DNA of 39,434 bases from Phycisphaerae bacterium (GTDB taxonomy: Bacteria; Planctomycetota; Phycisphaerae; UBA1845; PWPN01): positions 1 through 39,434 of the forward strand of contig JAUCQB010000227.1 in assembly GCA_030372985.1 (NCBI GenBank). Reading direction: 5' to 3'. This document shows, in pieces, positions 31,909 to 39,099 of the stretch (within the stretch, counting starts at the first letter, position 1; every line of letters begins with the position of its first letter). The notes under the pieces are model-generated. The model made no database searches, was not told the origin of the DNA, and saw only the letters and a program-made list of their open reading frames with translations. The position numbers and the translations under genes are program-made.

Positions 31909-31916
31909 TGAAAAAC

Positions 31917-32198
31917 ATGCAAGCACAAAAACCAGTTGCAAGATTCCGCGCAGGTCAGGTGAGCTGCGCGTTGTGGGAGAACGAAATCACCGTCGGCGGC
32001 AAGCCCCAGGTGGTGCTCCGGGCCACAGTCGACCGACGCTACAAGGATCGACAAGGCGTCTGGAAGACCTCGCAGAGCTTCTCGCGGAACGAGATCCCGT
32101 TCGCGATCTACGTTCTGCAGAAGGCGTTTGAGTCAATGGTGAGCAAGCCGGATGAACAGGATGCGCCTGAGGTTGTCGAGGAGGAGCGGGTGATATGA
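31917..32198 (+). CDS. Small conserved-looking protein (93 aa), possible nucleic-acid-binding fold
   Basis: ATG 31917 has AAGG 8 nt upstream. The protein begins MQAQKPVARFRAGQVSCALW and has ENEITVGGKPQVVLRATVDR, then RRYKDRQGVWKTSQSFSRNE with IPFAIYVLQKAFESM. This looks like a small beta-barrel followed by a helix. From memory, proteins with the pattern FRAG...WENE...YKD..G.WK.S.SF...(E/D)(I/L)P are widespread hypothetical proteins of mobile elements; a database search would settle it. It directly precedes the convergent cdc6 gene. Confidence 0.75.
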   Translation: MQAQKPVARFRAGQVSCALWENEITVGGKPQVVLRATVDRRYKDRQGVWKTSQSFSRNEIPFAIYVLQKAFESMVSKPDEQDAPEVVEEERVI

Positions 32199-32251
32199 AC
32201 CCGCCCGATTCGCCGGCGGAAGCGTCGGGGAGGCCATCCCCGGCAACCCCT

Positions 32252-33499
32252 CTATCCGCGGATCTCGAAGTTCATCCGGACGGCCTGGTAGATCTTCTCG
32301 ACCAATTCCTCGGAGAGGTCGAGGGTGATCTCCCGGGTCCGGCCGTAGCGGCCGTGGGAGACGACCCGCGTGCGGGCCAACCCGTACATGTCCAACTCGT
32401 CGAGGAGATCCCCGAAGGCACGGCCGGTCATCGTGCGCATGCCGGTCCGGTCGCAGAAGGACTTGTAGGCATCATAAGTATCACCGGTGCCGACGGGCGC
32501 GCCCTTGGCTCGGCTCGTCGCCTCGATAACGGCAGCCATGGCGGCCTGCAACTGTACGGGGGCCGAACGAAGCAATGTGAGGTAGCGGTCCCGGTCGAGT
32601 TCCAAGGCGGCATCATCTACGAGGGCCAGGGTGAGCTTGCTTCCGGCCTTCTCGGCCAGGTACGCGCTCTTGCCCAGCAGGGCGACCGCCTGGCGGGCAT
32701 CGCCGTGGTCCTGGCTGGCCATGGCCGCGATCTTCTCGACGACGCCGGGGTCCACGCTGCCGGGAGTCAGCGCCTTCTCCACCCGGATGCGGAGGATGTG
32801 CTGGAGGTCCATGGCATCATAGGGCTTGAAGATCAGTTCGTTGAGTTTAAGAAAGGACTTTGCCCGCGGGTCCATGTGATCGGGCCAGTTCAGCTTGTTC
32901 GAGACGAAAACAAGGATCAGTTTGACCTGGATGCGCTGAGGGAGCCGACGCACGAGGAAGGTCAGGAATGCGTCGCGGTCGCGCCGGACGTTGTCTACTT
33001 CATCGACGAACAGAATCAGATAGCCTCGGTACTCGCCCAAGGCCGCCTCGATTCGGAGCATGAGCTCCTCGAGCGAGATGCCCTTCTTGTAGCGCTTGCT
33101 CGCGTTGAAAAGACACGCCAGGTCGTTCAGGGCTCGGAAGCATGGCCGCGGCGTGGACAGGTCCAGGTGCTCGTGCCGCACAGGTACGTTCTTGGCGCGG
33201 GCCATCTCCGTAAGCAGGTTCAGGAAGAAACTCAGCGTGAGCGTCTTGCCGGTTCCGGTCTTGCCCCAGATTGCCAGATGGCACGGGTGATCACCACGCA
33301 GCACGCCGGCAAAATGGCTGCTGAGCTCTTGAATTTCAGCATCGCGGACATTGGCATTGAAGATCTCTTCCAGGACCGCCAGCTGCTCCGACCGGATGAG
33401 TTGCTCGTCATCCAGGAAGCGCCGGTCCTTGATGATTGCGTTGCCGACCATGTGCTGGATGCGGCTGGCGATCTTGGATCGCACGGTTGTTGGTTCCAT
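32252..33499 (-). CDS. cdc6: Orc1/Cdc6-family replication initiator (415 aa)
   Basis: This is an AAA+ ATPase with Walker A WGKTGTGKTLT (78-88), Walker B LILFVDEVDN (161-170), sensor 1 at N201 in VFVSNKLNW, and sensor 2 in HGDARQAVALL (GDAR at 266-269), the Cdc6 signature. The C-terminal winged helix reads GDTYDAYKSFCDRTGM, FGDLLDELDMYGLAR and SHGRYGRTREI, as in archaeal Orc1/Cdc6 proteins. ATG 33499 follows GGAGGTG with 8-nt spacing. These proteins bind ORB repeats at archaeal origins and load the helicase; three ORB-like elements lie right upstream. Finding this gene is the best evidence for an archaeal host or an archaeal-type replicon. It could also act as a mobile-element initiator. Confidence 0.9.
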   Translation of the reverse strand: MEPTTVRSKIASRIQHMVGNAIIKDRRFLDDEQLIRSEQLAVLEEIFNANVRDAEIQELSSHFAGVLRGDHPCHLAIWGKTGTGKTLTLSFFLNLLTEMARAKNVPVRHEHLDLSTPRPCFRALNDLACLFNASKRYKKGISLEELMLRIEAALGEYRGYLILFVDEVDNVRRDRDAFLTFLVRRLPQRIQVKLILVFVSNKLNWPDHMDPRAKSFLKLNELIFKPYDAMDLQHILRIRVEKALTPGSVDPGVVEKIAAMASQDHGDARQAVALLGKSAYLAEKAGSKLTLALVDDAALELDRDRYLTLLRSAPVQLQAAMAAVIEATSRAKGAPVGTGDTYDAYKSFCDRTGMRTMTGRAFGDLLDELDMYGLARTRVVSHGRYGRTREITLDLSEELVEKIYQAVRMNFEIRG

Positions 33500-33538
33500 T
33501 GGAAAACCACCTCCGGATGCGTCCAGTGGAAGCACTGG

Positions 33539-33546
33539 TTAATAAA
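33539..33546 (-). promoter_or_regulatory. TATA-like box of cdc6 (archaeal type)
   Basis: On the minus strand TTTATTAA stands about 43 nt before the cdc6 ATG at 33499. This places the start of transcription near 33518, just before the SD GGAGGTG (33514-33508). The ORB-like dyad at 33521-33538 lies between box and start, so the initiator could repress its own gene. Confidence 0.45.
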
Positions 33547-33662
33547 GTTTGCGCCTGCCAGAGGGAGTGACGTTCGGGTGGAACATGCCCGCCGGCTGGC
33601 GGGAGTCCTGCCGTTCTGGCATTTTCCCGGAGAGTCCCGGGACCCGTGAGGCCCTGGGAAGG

Positions 33663-33670
33663 TTTATAAG
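33663..33670 (+). promoter_or_regulatory. TATA-like box for the gene at 33827 (archaeal type)
   Basis: TTTATAAG is preceded by GGGAAGG, which resembles a TFB-recognition element plus TATA box. Transcription would begin near 33692, leaving a leader of about 135 nt with a TAG/GA repeat and the hairpin at 33767-33800. The perfect palindrome GTCCCGGGAC (33634-33643) lies just upstream and could be an operator. Confidence 0.45.
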
Positions 33671-33683
33671 CGTAATGACCGTG

Positions 33684-33729
33684 TAGTAGTAGTTAGTAGT
33701 AGTAGAGAGAAGAGAGAGAAGAGAGAGAG
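33684..33729 (+). repeat. TAG/GA simple-sequence tract
   Basis: A 46-nt run consists of TAG triplets interrupted once (TAGTAGTAGTTAGTAGTAG) and then of GA-rich repeats (AGAGAGAAGAGAGAG). It is strongly purine-biased on one strand and has no coding frame. It sits inside the candidate origin and leader. It may ease duplex opening or form an unusual structure. Confidence 0.6.
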
Positions 33730-33766
33730 CTGCAGTGGAAAACTACTCCCTCTGGCGCAAGTGTGC

Positions 33767-33818
33767 CTGGCTGTTCGCCGGGACCCGAGCGAACCGCCAG
33801 AGCGTGGTGAGCCGGAGG
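33767..33818 (+). promoter_or_regulatory. Hairpin leader 5 upstream of the gene at 33827
   Basis: CTGGC (33767-33771) and TTCGC (33774-33778) pair with GCGAA (33789-33793) and GCCAG (33796-33800), separated by a 2 by 2 internal loop; the loop itself can form CGG-GAC-CCG. GGAGG follows at 33814-33818. The TTCGC/GCGAA part resembles leader 2. Confidence 0.45.
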
Positions 33819-33826
33819 AATACAAC

Positions 33827-34180
33827 ATGCAACAGAGAACAGCAATGCCCCAGATTGACGTCGCGGAGGTCGTCGCCTTTCACTTCGTCATCCCCGACAA
33901 GACGGACGAGATGTTCAATGCCCACACGCATGGGCTGGAGAATCTCGGGCACAAGGAGTTTCAGGTATTGGTTCCTGGCTTCTGTCGAAGCGCAGCATGG
34001 GCGATCCTCAGCAACCATGCCGAGCGAGTTCTCAACCGCGGCGAGATGTTCCGACCGGGCGACACCGGTGAGATTGATGGTGTGCTGTGCGGCTACATCG
34101 AAGTCCCCGGCGATTGCCCGGGAGATGCCACCCGGATCAGAATCGTGCACCTGCCAGGCCGGTACTATCCGTCTCGGTGA
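33827..34180 (+). CDS. DUF4262-like protein (117 aa)
   Basis: ATG 33827 has GGAGG 8 nt upstream; longer in-frame starts would run through the hairpin leader. The sequence has FHFVIPDKTDEMFNAHTHGL, then ENLGHKEFQVLVPGFCR, an Asn-helix AAWAILSNHAERVLN, RGEMFRPGDTGE and a beta end. The order His-Thr-x-Gly-Leu, then Gly-x-Lys/Pro-Glu, then the lone Asn helix and RGE(M/T)F.PG is like DUF4262 proteins, whose function is not known. There is no membrane segment. It stands alone between cdc6 and a small acidic gene. Confidence 0.65.
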   Translation: MQQRTAMPQIDVAEVVAFHFVIPDKTDEMFNAHTHGLENLGHKEFQVLVPGFCRSAAWAILSNHAERVLNRGEMFRPGDTGEIDGVLCGYIEVPGDCPGDATRIRIVHLPGRYYPSR

Positions 34181-34297
34181 CGCGTGATGCCCTTCGTGTA
34201 GTGCGCGGAGACTGAAACCATGCAGTCTCCTCGCCCGCATATAGCAGTGGAGGGGCGAAGGGAACGACGGCTTGTCCACCCAGCGGCGGATCGCACA

Positions 34298-34335
34298 CCA
34301 GCGGGCGACCCGCCGGCAAGGCGGTAGGCTGGAGG
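34298..34335 (+). promoter_or_regulatory. Hairpin leader 6 upstream of the gene at 34344
   Basis: Competing stems are possible: GCGGG (34301-34305) with CCCGC (34309-34313), or CCGCC (34310-34314) with GGCGG (34320-34324). An outer stem CCAGC (34298-34302) with GCTGG (34328-34332) would cover the first bases of GGAGG (34331-34335), hiding the SD. As in leaders 1 and 2, the shared bases allow only one inner stem at a time. Confidence 0.5.
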
Positions 34336-34343
34336 CAAGACAA

Positions 34344-34682
34344 ATGGAACACACACCCAATATCGACACAGCGGCGATGGAGAAGCTGATGGCCGACAGA
34401 AGGCAGATGGCCGACGTGGTATTCGACCGGCTCCTTCTGTCGCGATATCACCGCTCTCTGGCTGACGACGAGCTTCTTCCGGACCCAGAGGGGAAGCAGG
34501 AAGCAGAGCTTGTGGCCGAGTTCTGCTATGAAATCGAAGACCATCTGCGGGCTCTGCTACGCGAGCAGCGCGGTGAAAGCCCGGAACAACTCCGGCGGAG
34601 GGAAGCGGCAAAGGAGACGGGGGACGACGGACTCTCATCAGATTCAACATCTGACCCGGCCCAAGAGCCGCGCCAACCGTAA
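34344..34682 (+). CDS. Hypothetical acidic helical protein (112 aa)
   Basis: ATG 34344 has GGAGG 8 nt upstream. It starts MEHTPNIDTAAMEKLMADRR and has LLLSRYHRSLADDELLPD, then ELVAEFCYEIEDHLRALL and a charged, probably disordered end with DSTSDPAQEPRQP. No family is recognised. The stop codon is 4 nt before the TATA-like box of the next gene. Confidence 0.7.
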   Translation: MEHTPNIDTAAMEKLMADRRQMADVVFDRLLLSRYHRSLADDELLPDPEGKQEAELVAEFCYEIEDHLRALLREQRGESPEQLRRREAAKETGDDGLSSDSTSDPAQEPRQP

Positions 34683-34686
34683 ACTA

Positions 34687-34718
34687 TTTATACATGGGCC
34701 GCCATTAAGGCCCCATGT
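34687..34718 (+). promoter_or_regulatory. Archaeal-type leaderless promoter with an inverted repeat over the start codon
   Basis: TTTATA (34687-34692) stands 28 nt before ATG 34715. In archaea transcription begins about 25 nt after this box, so the mRNA would begin at or next to the ATG, and indeed no SD is present. ACATGGGCC (34692-34700) and GGCCCCATGT (34709-34718) form an inverted repeat with one unpaired C, spanning the start site and start codon. It is a candidate repressor operator. Confidence 0.55.
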
Positions 34719-35803
34719 CGTTCGCAGATCCACTTTCGCTGTTTCCAATCGGCCAGTTCTTTGAGTCCCTGCTACCGGACTTCATACTGGCCTTCACGTT
34801 CTTCACCGCGTTGGTCTACGCGGTGCTTGGGAGGCGCTTTGACCACCAACGGTCGGCTGTGGCCATGGCCGCGGCCGTGGGCCTGGCCCTGAGTCTGGGC
34901 CTGGTCTGGTGGGAATCACAGACCGGCTTGTCGGTCAGGAACCTGGGCCCGCTGGCGATCGGCTTTGCAGTCATTCTCCTGGGCATGATCATGTTCCAGG
35001 GCATCCGCCAGACCGGCGGGTCCTGGGCAGGCGCCGGCATCGCCATGGGTGCCAGCATCCTGATTGCTTGGATCCTCGGCGTAGACTGGCCGATTGCGCC
35101 GGCGGTTGTCCAGTCGCTGGCGATAGTGGGCCTGCTGGCCGGCATCATCGCGTTCTTCATGCATCGGCACGTACCCTCATCGGGCTACCACTGGGCACCG
35201 GCCAACATCAAGCCGGAACTCGCGGGTATTCGACACGACATGAGCGATCTCTATGAGGACCGCCGGGTGGATCAGCGGGTCGGCGGCGCCCTCGCACACC
35301 TCCGGGCCCGGACTGATTCGCTGTCCGCCCACCGCGAGGAGGCCCCGGACTTTATGGGTCAGCTCCGGCAGATCCTGCCAGCCGAGGGTTGGCTGACGGA
35401 ACGGCTCGCCGCCCTGCGGGCGCGGGCCCACGTGACCCGCAAGGCGCACCTGGATCGGATCGACGAACTGCGGCACGTGATTGGTAAGCTTCCGCGGGAC
35501 GTCCGAAAGAAAGCCGAGGACGAACTGGCCGCCCGTTATGAAGAACTGAACATGGACAAACGGCTGGAGCGGCTGGATGCCGCCGTGGCCGAGAACGAGC
35601 GCCGTATCCGGGACCTGCTACGGGAAGCCGAGGCCGCGGTCGTTCACAATGACTATCGAAAGCTGGCTGACCTGCTCGACGCCGCCCGTAAACTTCAGGC
35701 GCACAACGGCAAGCTCTTCGCGCTGATCGATCGCGGAGAACACAAGCTGATCGAGGCGGCACAAAGGGTCGCCAAGGATGTATCCGCGGTGAACGATGCG
35801 TGA
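34715..35803 (+). CDS. Multi-spanning membrane protein with long coiled-coil tail (362 aa)
   Basis: Five hydrophobic segments at about residues 20-38, 48-66, 77-95, 104-121 and 129-149 predict an N-terminal membrane domain (DFILAFTFFTALVYAVLG, LAIGFAVILLGMIMF, VQSLAIVGLLAGIIAFFM). Residues 165-362 are charged and helical (KKAEDELAARYEELNMDKRL), predicting a long cytoplasmic coiled coil. The promoter looks leaderless. The nuclease-fold gene follows and overlaps its stop by 4 nt. I do not recognise a family. A membrane anchor with a coiled coil next to a nuclease-like gene and HerA motor genes could be a transfer or membrane-effector part; this is inference. Confidence 0.75.
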   Translation: MSFADPLSLFPIGQFFESLLPDFILAFTFFTALVYAVLGRRFDHQRSAVAMAAAVGLALSLGLVWWESQTGLSVRNLGPLAIGFAVILLGMIMFQGIRQTGGSWAGAGIAMGASILIAWILGVDWPIAPAVVQSLAIVGLLAGIIAFFMHRHVPSSGYHWAPANIKPELAGIRHDMSDLYEDRRVDQRVGGALAHLRARTDSLSAHREEAPDFMGQLRQILPAEGWLTERLAALRARAHVTRKAHLDRIDELRHVIGKLPRDVRKKAEDELAARYEELNMDKRLERLDAAVAENERRIRDLLREAEAAVVHNDYRKLADLLDAARKLQAHNGKLFALIDRGEHKLIEAAQRVAKDVSAVNDA

Positions 35804-36255
35804 AGGTGGGCGCATCGCGGCTCGAAGACCGCCTGGCACCCTGGGAACCCCCGTACAAGTCCCGCGGGGAAGCGCAAGTAGGCCGGCTTCTTGATCGGTA
35901 CGGGATACCCTTCTTCTACGAGAGTCCGTTGAATGTTCACGATGGTGAGCGCGAACGCACGTGGCATCCTGATTTCACCTTGTTTTCTTATCGTGGTCTC
36001 GTGCTCGAGTACGCCGGCATGCCTGATCGTCCCGATTACATGGCGGGCATCCGCAAGAAAGAGCGTGTGTACGCGCAGAACGACATCCCTGCCGTGTTCG
36101 TATATCCGCAGGACCTGCGCGGGCCCCGATGGCCGGCACAGGTTGTGGAGCGGATCCGGGATGCGTATCACGCACACTTCGGCCGGAAGGGTTACGAGTC
36201 TGGCGGGCATAGGTGGTACGCGTGCCGCGCAACGGCGCGCGCAAGGTACCGCTGA
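35800..36255 (+). CDS. Nuclease-fold protein, VSR/PD-(D/E)xK-like (151 aa)
   Basis: The start is GTG 35800, overlapping the previous stop (GTGA), with GGTGA 7 nt upstream. The core reads GEAQVGRLLDRYGIPFFYE, then RTWHPDFTLFSYRGLVLEYAG (first Asp, then Glu after a strand), MAGIRKKERVYAQNDIPAVF and VYPQDLRGPRW. This is the order of VSR-like small endonucleases and of the nuclease parts of archaeal hypothetical proteins. The catalytic Lys after the Glu is not in the usual place (E-Y-A-G), so activity is uncertain. It is co-translated with the membrane/coiled-coil protein. Confidence 0.6.
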   Translation: MKVGASRLEDRLAPWEPPYKSRGEAQVGRLLDRYGIPFFYESPLNVHDGERERTWHPDFTLFSYRGLVLEYAGMPDRPDYMAGIRKKERVYAQNDIPAVFVYPQDLRGPRWPAQVVERIRDAYHAHFGRKGYESGGHRWYACRATARARYR

Positions 36256-36272
36256 TCGGGCTACCGGCGGAA

Positions 36273-36814
36273 TCACGCCCTGAGGTCGAGCCAGGTCAGT
36301 AGCTCGACAGGCGTGTGCGCGCTCGATCCCGCGGCCGCTATGGCCTTCTGGCAGGCGCCGACGGCTTCGGGACAGGTTGCCAGGAGGATGATTCTGTCGA
36401 AGCCTGCGTTCTTGAGCTTCCTGATGTTCTCTTCAATGTCGGATTTGCCGGTCTCGACTTCCAGAGCAACTCGCGCTCCCGGCCGCTCGGCCAGGAGATC
36501 GACGATGCCGTCGCCGGGTACGGGGTACTCATGGGTGACTTCGTAGCCCTCGGACTCCAGGTACTCGGCAGCCCGCTGAGCCCAGAACTGATGCTCCAGG
36601 CTGGCGCGGAGGACGGCCCCGACATCGATGCCCATCTCGTCGCACAGGGACCGGCCGTGCTCGGTCAACTGGTACAGCACGACCTGACCGGAGCGCGTGG
36701 CGATGGTGGTGGCCTCGATGAAGCCGCCGGCGGCGAGCTGCTGGCGGACAGCGTTGCCTTTTCGGCGCGACAGATTCAGCCGCTGATATCGCGAGACGGT
36801 GGTGGACAGCGGCT
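36273..36814 (-). CDS. Winged-helix plus PD-(D/E)xK nuclease tail of the HerA ATPase, in the -1 frame
   Basis: In the -1 frame relative to the HerA gene the translation runs PLSTTVSRYQRLNLSRRKGN with AVRQQLAAGGFIEATTIATR, which is a winged helix, then a nuclease core with PGDGIVDLLAER (Asp) and VALEVETGKSDIEENIRK (Glu-x-Glu, Lys), and FDRIILLATC. No SD or proper start precedes it; the first GTG, at 36680, would cut the winged helix. The HerA frame just before (REEIRFLADAAAS) joins smoothly to PLSTTV if the ribosome slips back by one base near 36812. So this is either the broken end of one 708-residue protein, a programmed frameshift product or a sequencing indel. Confidence 0.65.
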
Positions 36815-38398
36815 GGCCGCCGCGTCGGCCAGGAACCGGATCTCTTCCCGAGACATCTCGGGAAGAGTCTTGGGAGGTTGGCTATTTGAATCATCAGATG
36901 AATCATCTACTGGATATGGTCCGGATGAAGTCATCTGTGATTCAATGGGGGATGGTGGGTGGGGATTATTCTCTTGATATTCATCCGGGGCCGGAACGGG
37001 AGTGATCGGTGCCCATAAGGCCAGCGCGGGGCTATTCGGTCCGGAATCACCGGAACAGGTCCCCATCCGGTCCCGAACCTGGTCATCCGAGACCGAGCCC
37101 TCTTGAATCGGAAACAACGGGACCCGGACCAGGAAAGGTTCGGGATGCTCGTCCGCCAGGCGGACGATCGCGGTGCCGATGGGCAAGGTGCTGAGGGCCT
37201 CCTTCTGTTCATCGGTCAGATTCATGGCTCCGGCGATGGTCTGGATGTCGCCGCGCAGCTTCTGGCTCATGGCCAGGGTGGCATATGAATTGGCGAAGGC
37301 GACCCTGCTCAACAGGGATGCGGACTGATCGACGAAGACATAGCCCATGCCGTACTGTCGAATCATTCGGATCGAGTTTTCCAGGACGGATTCCTTGGCC
37401 TCGGCGGCCTTCTGCAGCAGGAGGTTGTGGGCCTCCTCCAGAACAATCAGGTTGGTCAGCTTAGTTTGCGGCCCCTGGGCCAGGCGATAGCGGTACAGGT
37501 AGAGCGTGAGGGCTTCCGAGAACATGGTGCGGTCGGAATTGCTGGACAGGCCGTCCATCTCCAGGATGACGTTATGATTCAACAAATCGCGAACATGGCT
37601 GTTGTCATGGGTGTTGACCACGAATCCGAACTCGCCATAGGTCATGGCGAGCAGGATCCTCTCGGCCGAGGCCTGCCACATGGCGGCTCGGCCTCGAAGC
37701 TTATTGGATTGGAGCCAGATCAGAAGATCGTGAACCGTGGGCCACCGGGTCGGGTGTCCATCGAAGATACCGGCATCGCGGAACAACTTGTCCAGGCCGG
37801 CGACGAGGAGACTGATGACGCCCTCGCCGCCGAGGTAGGCAGCGGCGATAACGTCGATGATCAGCTTGATCCAGACGTTCGGCTCGCAGCCTGGCGGCGG
37901 GATCAACGGATTGAATCGGAAGGGAGAGACATCCCGTCCGATCGTGTAAACGTGAAGATCGGGTTGGACGGCCAGGAGATCGCGGTAGCCCCGTTTCCAG
38001 TCCAGGGCCAGAACGTTGATGCCCCGGGCCATCATCCCCTTCATAAGGACGAAGGTCAGGTTGGTTTTGCCGGAACCGCTTCGGCCGGCCACGAGGATGT
38101 GTTCCTTCAGCCTGCCGCTTTTGAGGAAGAAGGGGTAGAGCTCACGCTGGCCGTAAGAGACGTTGCCGACCTGAATGTCGCCGGCCAGGGCAAAGGTTCG
38201 CTCCGGCGGCGGGAACGGCGATCGGTCGGGCATGTAGTTCTGACCGAGATGGCGTGTGGCCAGCAGTTCGAGCATCTGCTCGATGTCGGCCTTGCCAGCT
38301 GGGTCCGACTCGGACAGGTACACCGCCCAGAGTCGATCGACTTTGGGGCCCAGGACAGGCTTGAGTTTGCGGCACAGTTCTTGAACACGAAGCATCAT
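36776..38398 (-). CDS. HerA-type ATPase (540 aa), C-terminal domain frameshifted
   Basis: Walker A is GRSGSGKT (105-112) and Walker B LIVLEEAHNL (317-326), followed by MIRQYGMGYVFVDQSASLL, which is typical of HerA-like helicases. RGINVLALDWKRGYRD and SPFRFNPLIPP are also conserved in this class. The region 430-510 is Pro/Ser-rich and probably a flexible linker. The frame ends 11 residues after ADAAA; the expected winged helix and nuclease follow in the -1 frame (36273-36814). GGAGGTGA precedes ATG 38398, which overlaps the stop of the upstream 199-residue gene. There is no membrane segment. HerA motors move along DNA, often with a nuclease partner (NurA in archaea); here the nuclease would be fused. 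Confidence 0.88.
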   Translation of the reverse strand: MMLRVQELCRKLKPVLGPKVDRLWAVYLSESDPAGKADIEQMLELLATRHLGQNYMPDRSPFPPPERTFALAGDIQVGNVSYGQRELYPFFLKSGRLKEHILVAGRSGSGKTNLTFVLMKGMMARGINVLALDWKRGYRDLLAVQPDLHVYTIGRDVSPFRFNPLIPPPGCEPNVWIKLIIDVIAAAYLGGEGVISLLVAGLDKLFRDAGIFDGHPTRWPTVHDLLIWLQSNKLRGRAAMWQASAERILLAMTYGEFGFVVNTHDNSHVRDLLNHNVILEMDGLSSNSDRTMFSEALTLYLYRYRLAQGPQTKLTNLIVLEEAHNLLLQKAAEAKESVLENSIRMIRQYGMGYVFVDQSASLLSRVAFANSYATLAMSQKLRGDIQTIAGAMNLTDEQKEALSTLPIGTAIVRLADEHPEPFLVRVPLFPIQEGSVSDDQVRDRMGTCSGDSGPNSPALALWAPITPVPAPDEYQENNPHPPSPIESQMTSSGPYPVDDSSDDSNSQPPKTLPEMSREEIRFLADAAASRCPPPSRDISG

Positions 38399-38994
38399 GG
38401 TTGGTCACCTCCTTCATCCCCGAGGATCTGCAGCTTTCGAAAAGCGGACAGATACTGCTGAGCGGATTCAGGCAGGCGTTCACGGATTCGGGACACGTCG
38501 CGCCAGAAGGTCACTCGCTCCGCGCGCTGTTCGGCGCGCAGGTCGTGCATTCGTTTTTCGTAGACGGCATAGGCTTCCTCTGTCGCGGGGTTAGCGTTTC
38601 GGGCGAGTTCGTTGAAGGCGTAGCACTGAGACCATGTGATCTCGAGCATGTTCTTCTTATAGATCGCCTCGCGTTCCCTTATCTGGCCCAGCACGTCATC
38701 GAGTGCCATCCAACTGGTGTGCTTGCGATCGAACAGGACGGCGGTCTCCGGCTCATGGTCGGGGACTGCGAAGTAGCCCTGTTGAACGAGATCTTCGACG
38801 GTCTGCGGACCGTCATCGATTCCAGCGACGGCTTCGCCGGCAGGAGAAGCGGGCTTGGCGGTCCAATAGGGTCGAACGCCGTACCGGGTTACAGATGGCG
38901 TACGGCCATATTGATGATGCCTGCCGTACAGGTACTGGTAGGCGATGGAGCCGTACGGAGTGCCTGCGGTTGGACTTGTTGTTGATGGATTCAT
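38395..38994 (-). CDS. Hypothetical protein (199 aa), co-transcribed with HerA
   Basis: ATG 38994 has GAGGTGAT 6 nt upstream. Residues 1-55 are Ser/Thr/Gly/Tyr-rich and probably disordered (SIAYQYLYGRHHQYGRT). Then comes TVEDLVQQGYFAVPDHEPE, followed by a long charged helix (REREAIYKKNMLEITWSQCY, RAEQRAERVTFWRDVSRIRE, AQQYLSAFRKLQIL). It overlaps the HerA start by 4 nt, so it is likely a partner subunit. I do not recognise a family. Confidence 0.75.
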   Translation of the reverse strand: MNPSTTSPTAGTPYGSIAYQYLYGRHHQYGRTPSVTRYGVRPYWTAKPASPAGEAVAGIDDGPQTVEDLVQQGYFAVPDHEPETAVLFDRKHTSWMALDDVLGQIREREAIYKKNMLEITWSQCYAFNELARNANPATEEAYAVYEKRMHDLRAEQRAERVTFWRDVSRIRERLPESAQQYLSAFRKLQILGDEGGDQP

Positions 38995-39041
38995 GGGATC
39001 ACCTCGGATGTGACTATTACAGAGTAGTGAATGCGCCGGAG

Positions 39042-39047
39042 TTTATA
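39042..39047 (-). promoter_or_regulatory. TATA-like box of the 199-aa/HerA operon (archaeal type)
   Basis: On the minus strand CATATAAAC puts TATAAA at 39047-39042, about 50 nt before ATG 38994. Transcription starting about 25 nt downstream would leave a leader of about 24 nt containing the SD GAGGTGAT. The arrangement fits an archaeal promoter and lies back to back with the box at 39100. Confidence 0.45.
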
Positions 39048-39099
39048 TGTGTTGTGGTCCGGCCGCTGCGGGGGTGCTACGGGGCCGTGGTCACAAAGG

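Larger units (their letters stand above)
33494..33743. other. Candidate replication origin with ORB-like elements
   Basis: Archaeal origin-recognition boxes contain TTCCAGTGGAAAC. Here GTTCCATTGGAAAA lies at about 33493-33507 across the cdc6 start codon, GTCCAGTGGAAGC lies at 33521-33533 (11 of 13 core bases), and CAGTGGAAA is exact at 33733-33741. The second is part of a perfect dyad, CCAGTG-GAAG-CACTGG (33523-33538). Between them lie an AT-richer segment with TTTATAAG and a TAG/GA repeat. Origins in archaea are typically beside cdc6. The consensus match was made by eye. Confidence 0.5.

Noticed and set aside
33684..33729. CRISPR-like or iteron array
   Set aside because: The repeats are 2-3 nt simple-sequence units without spacers.
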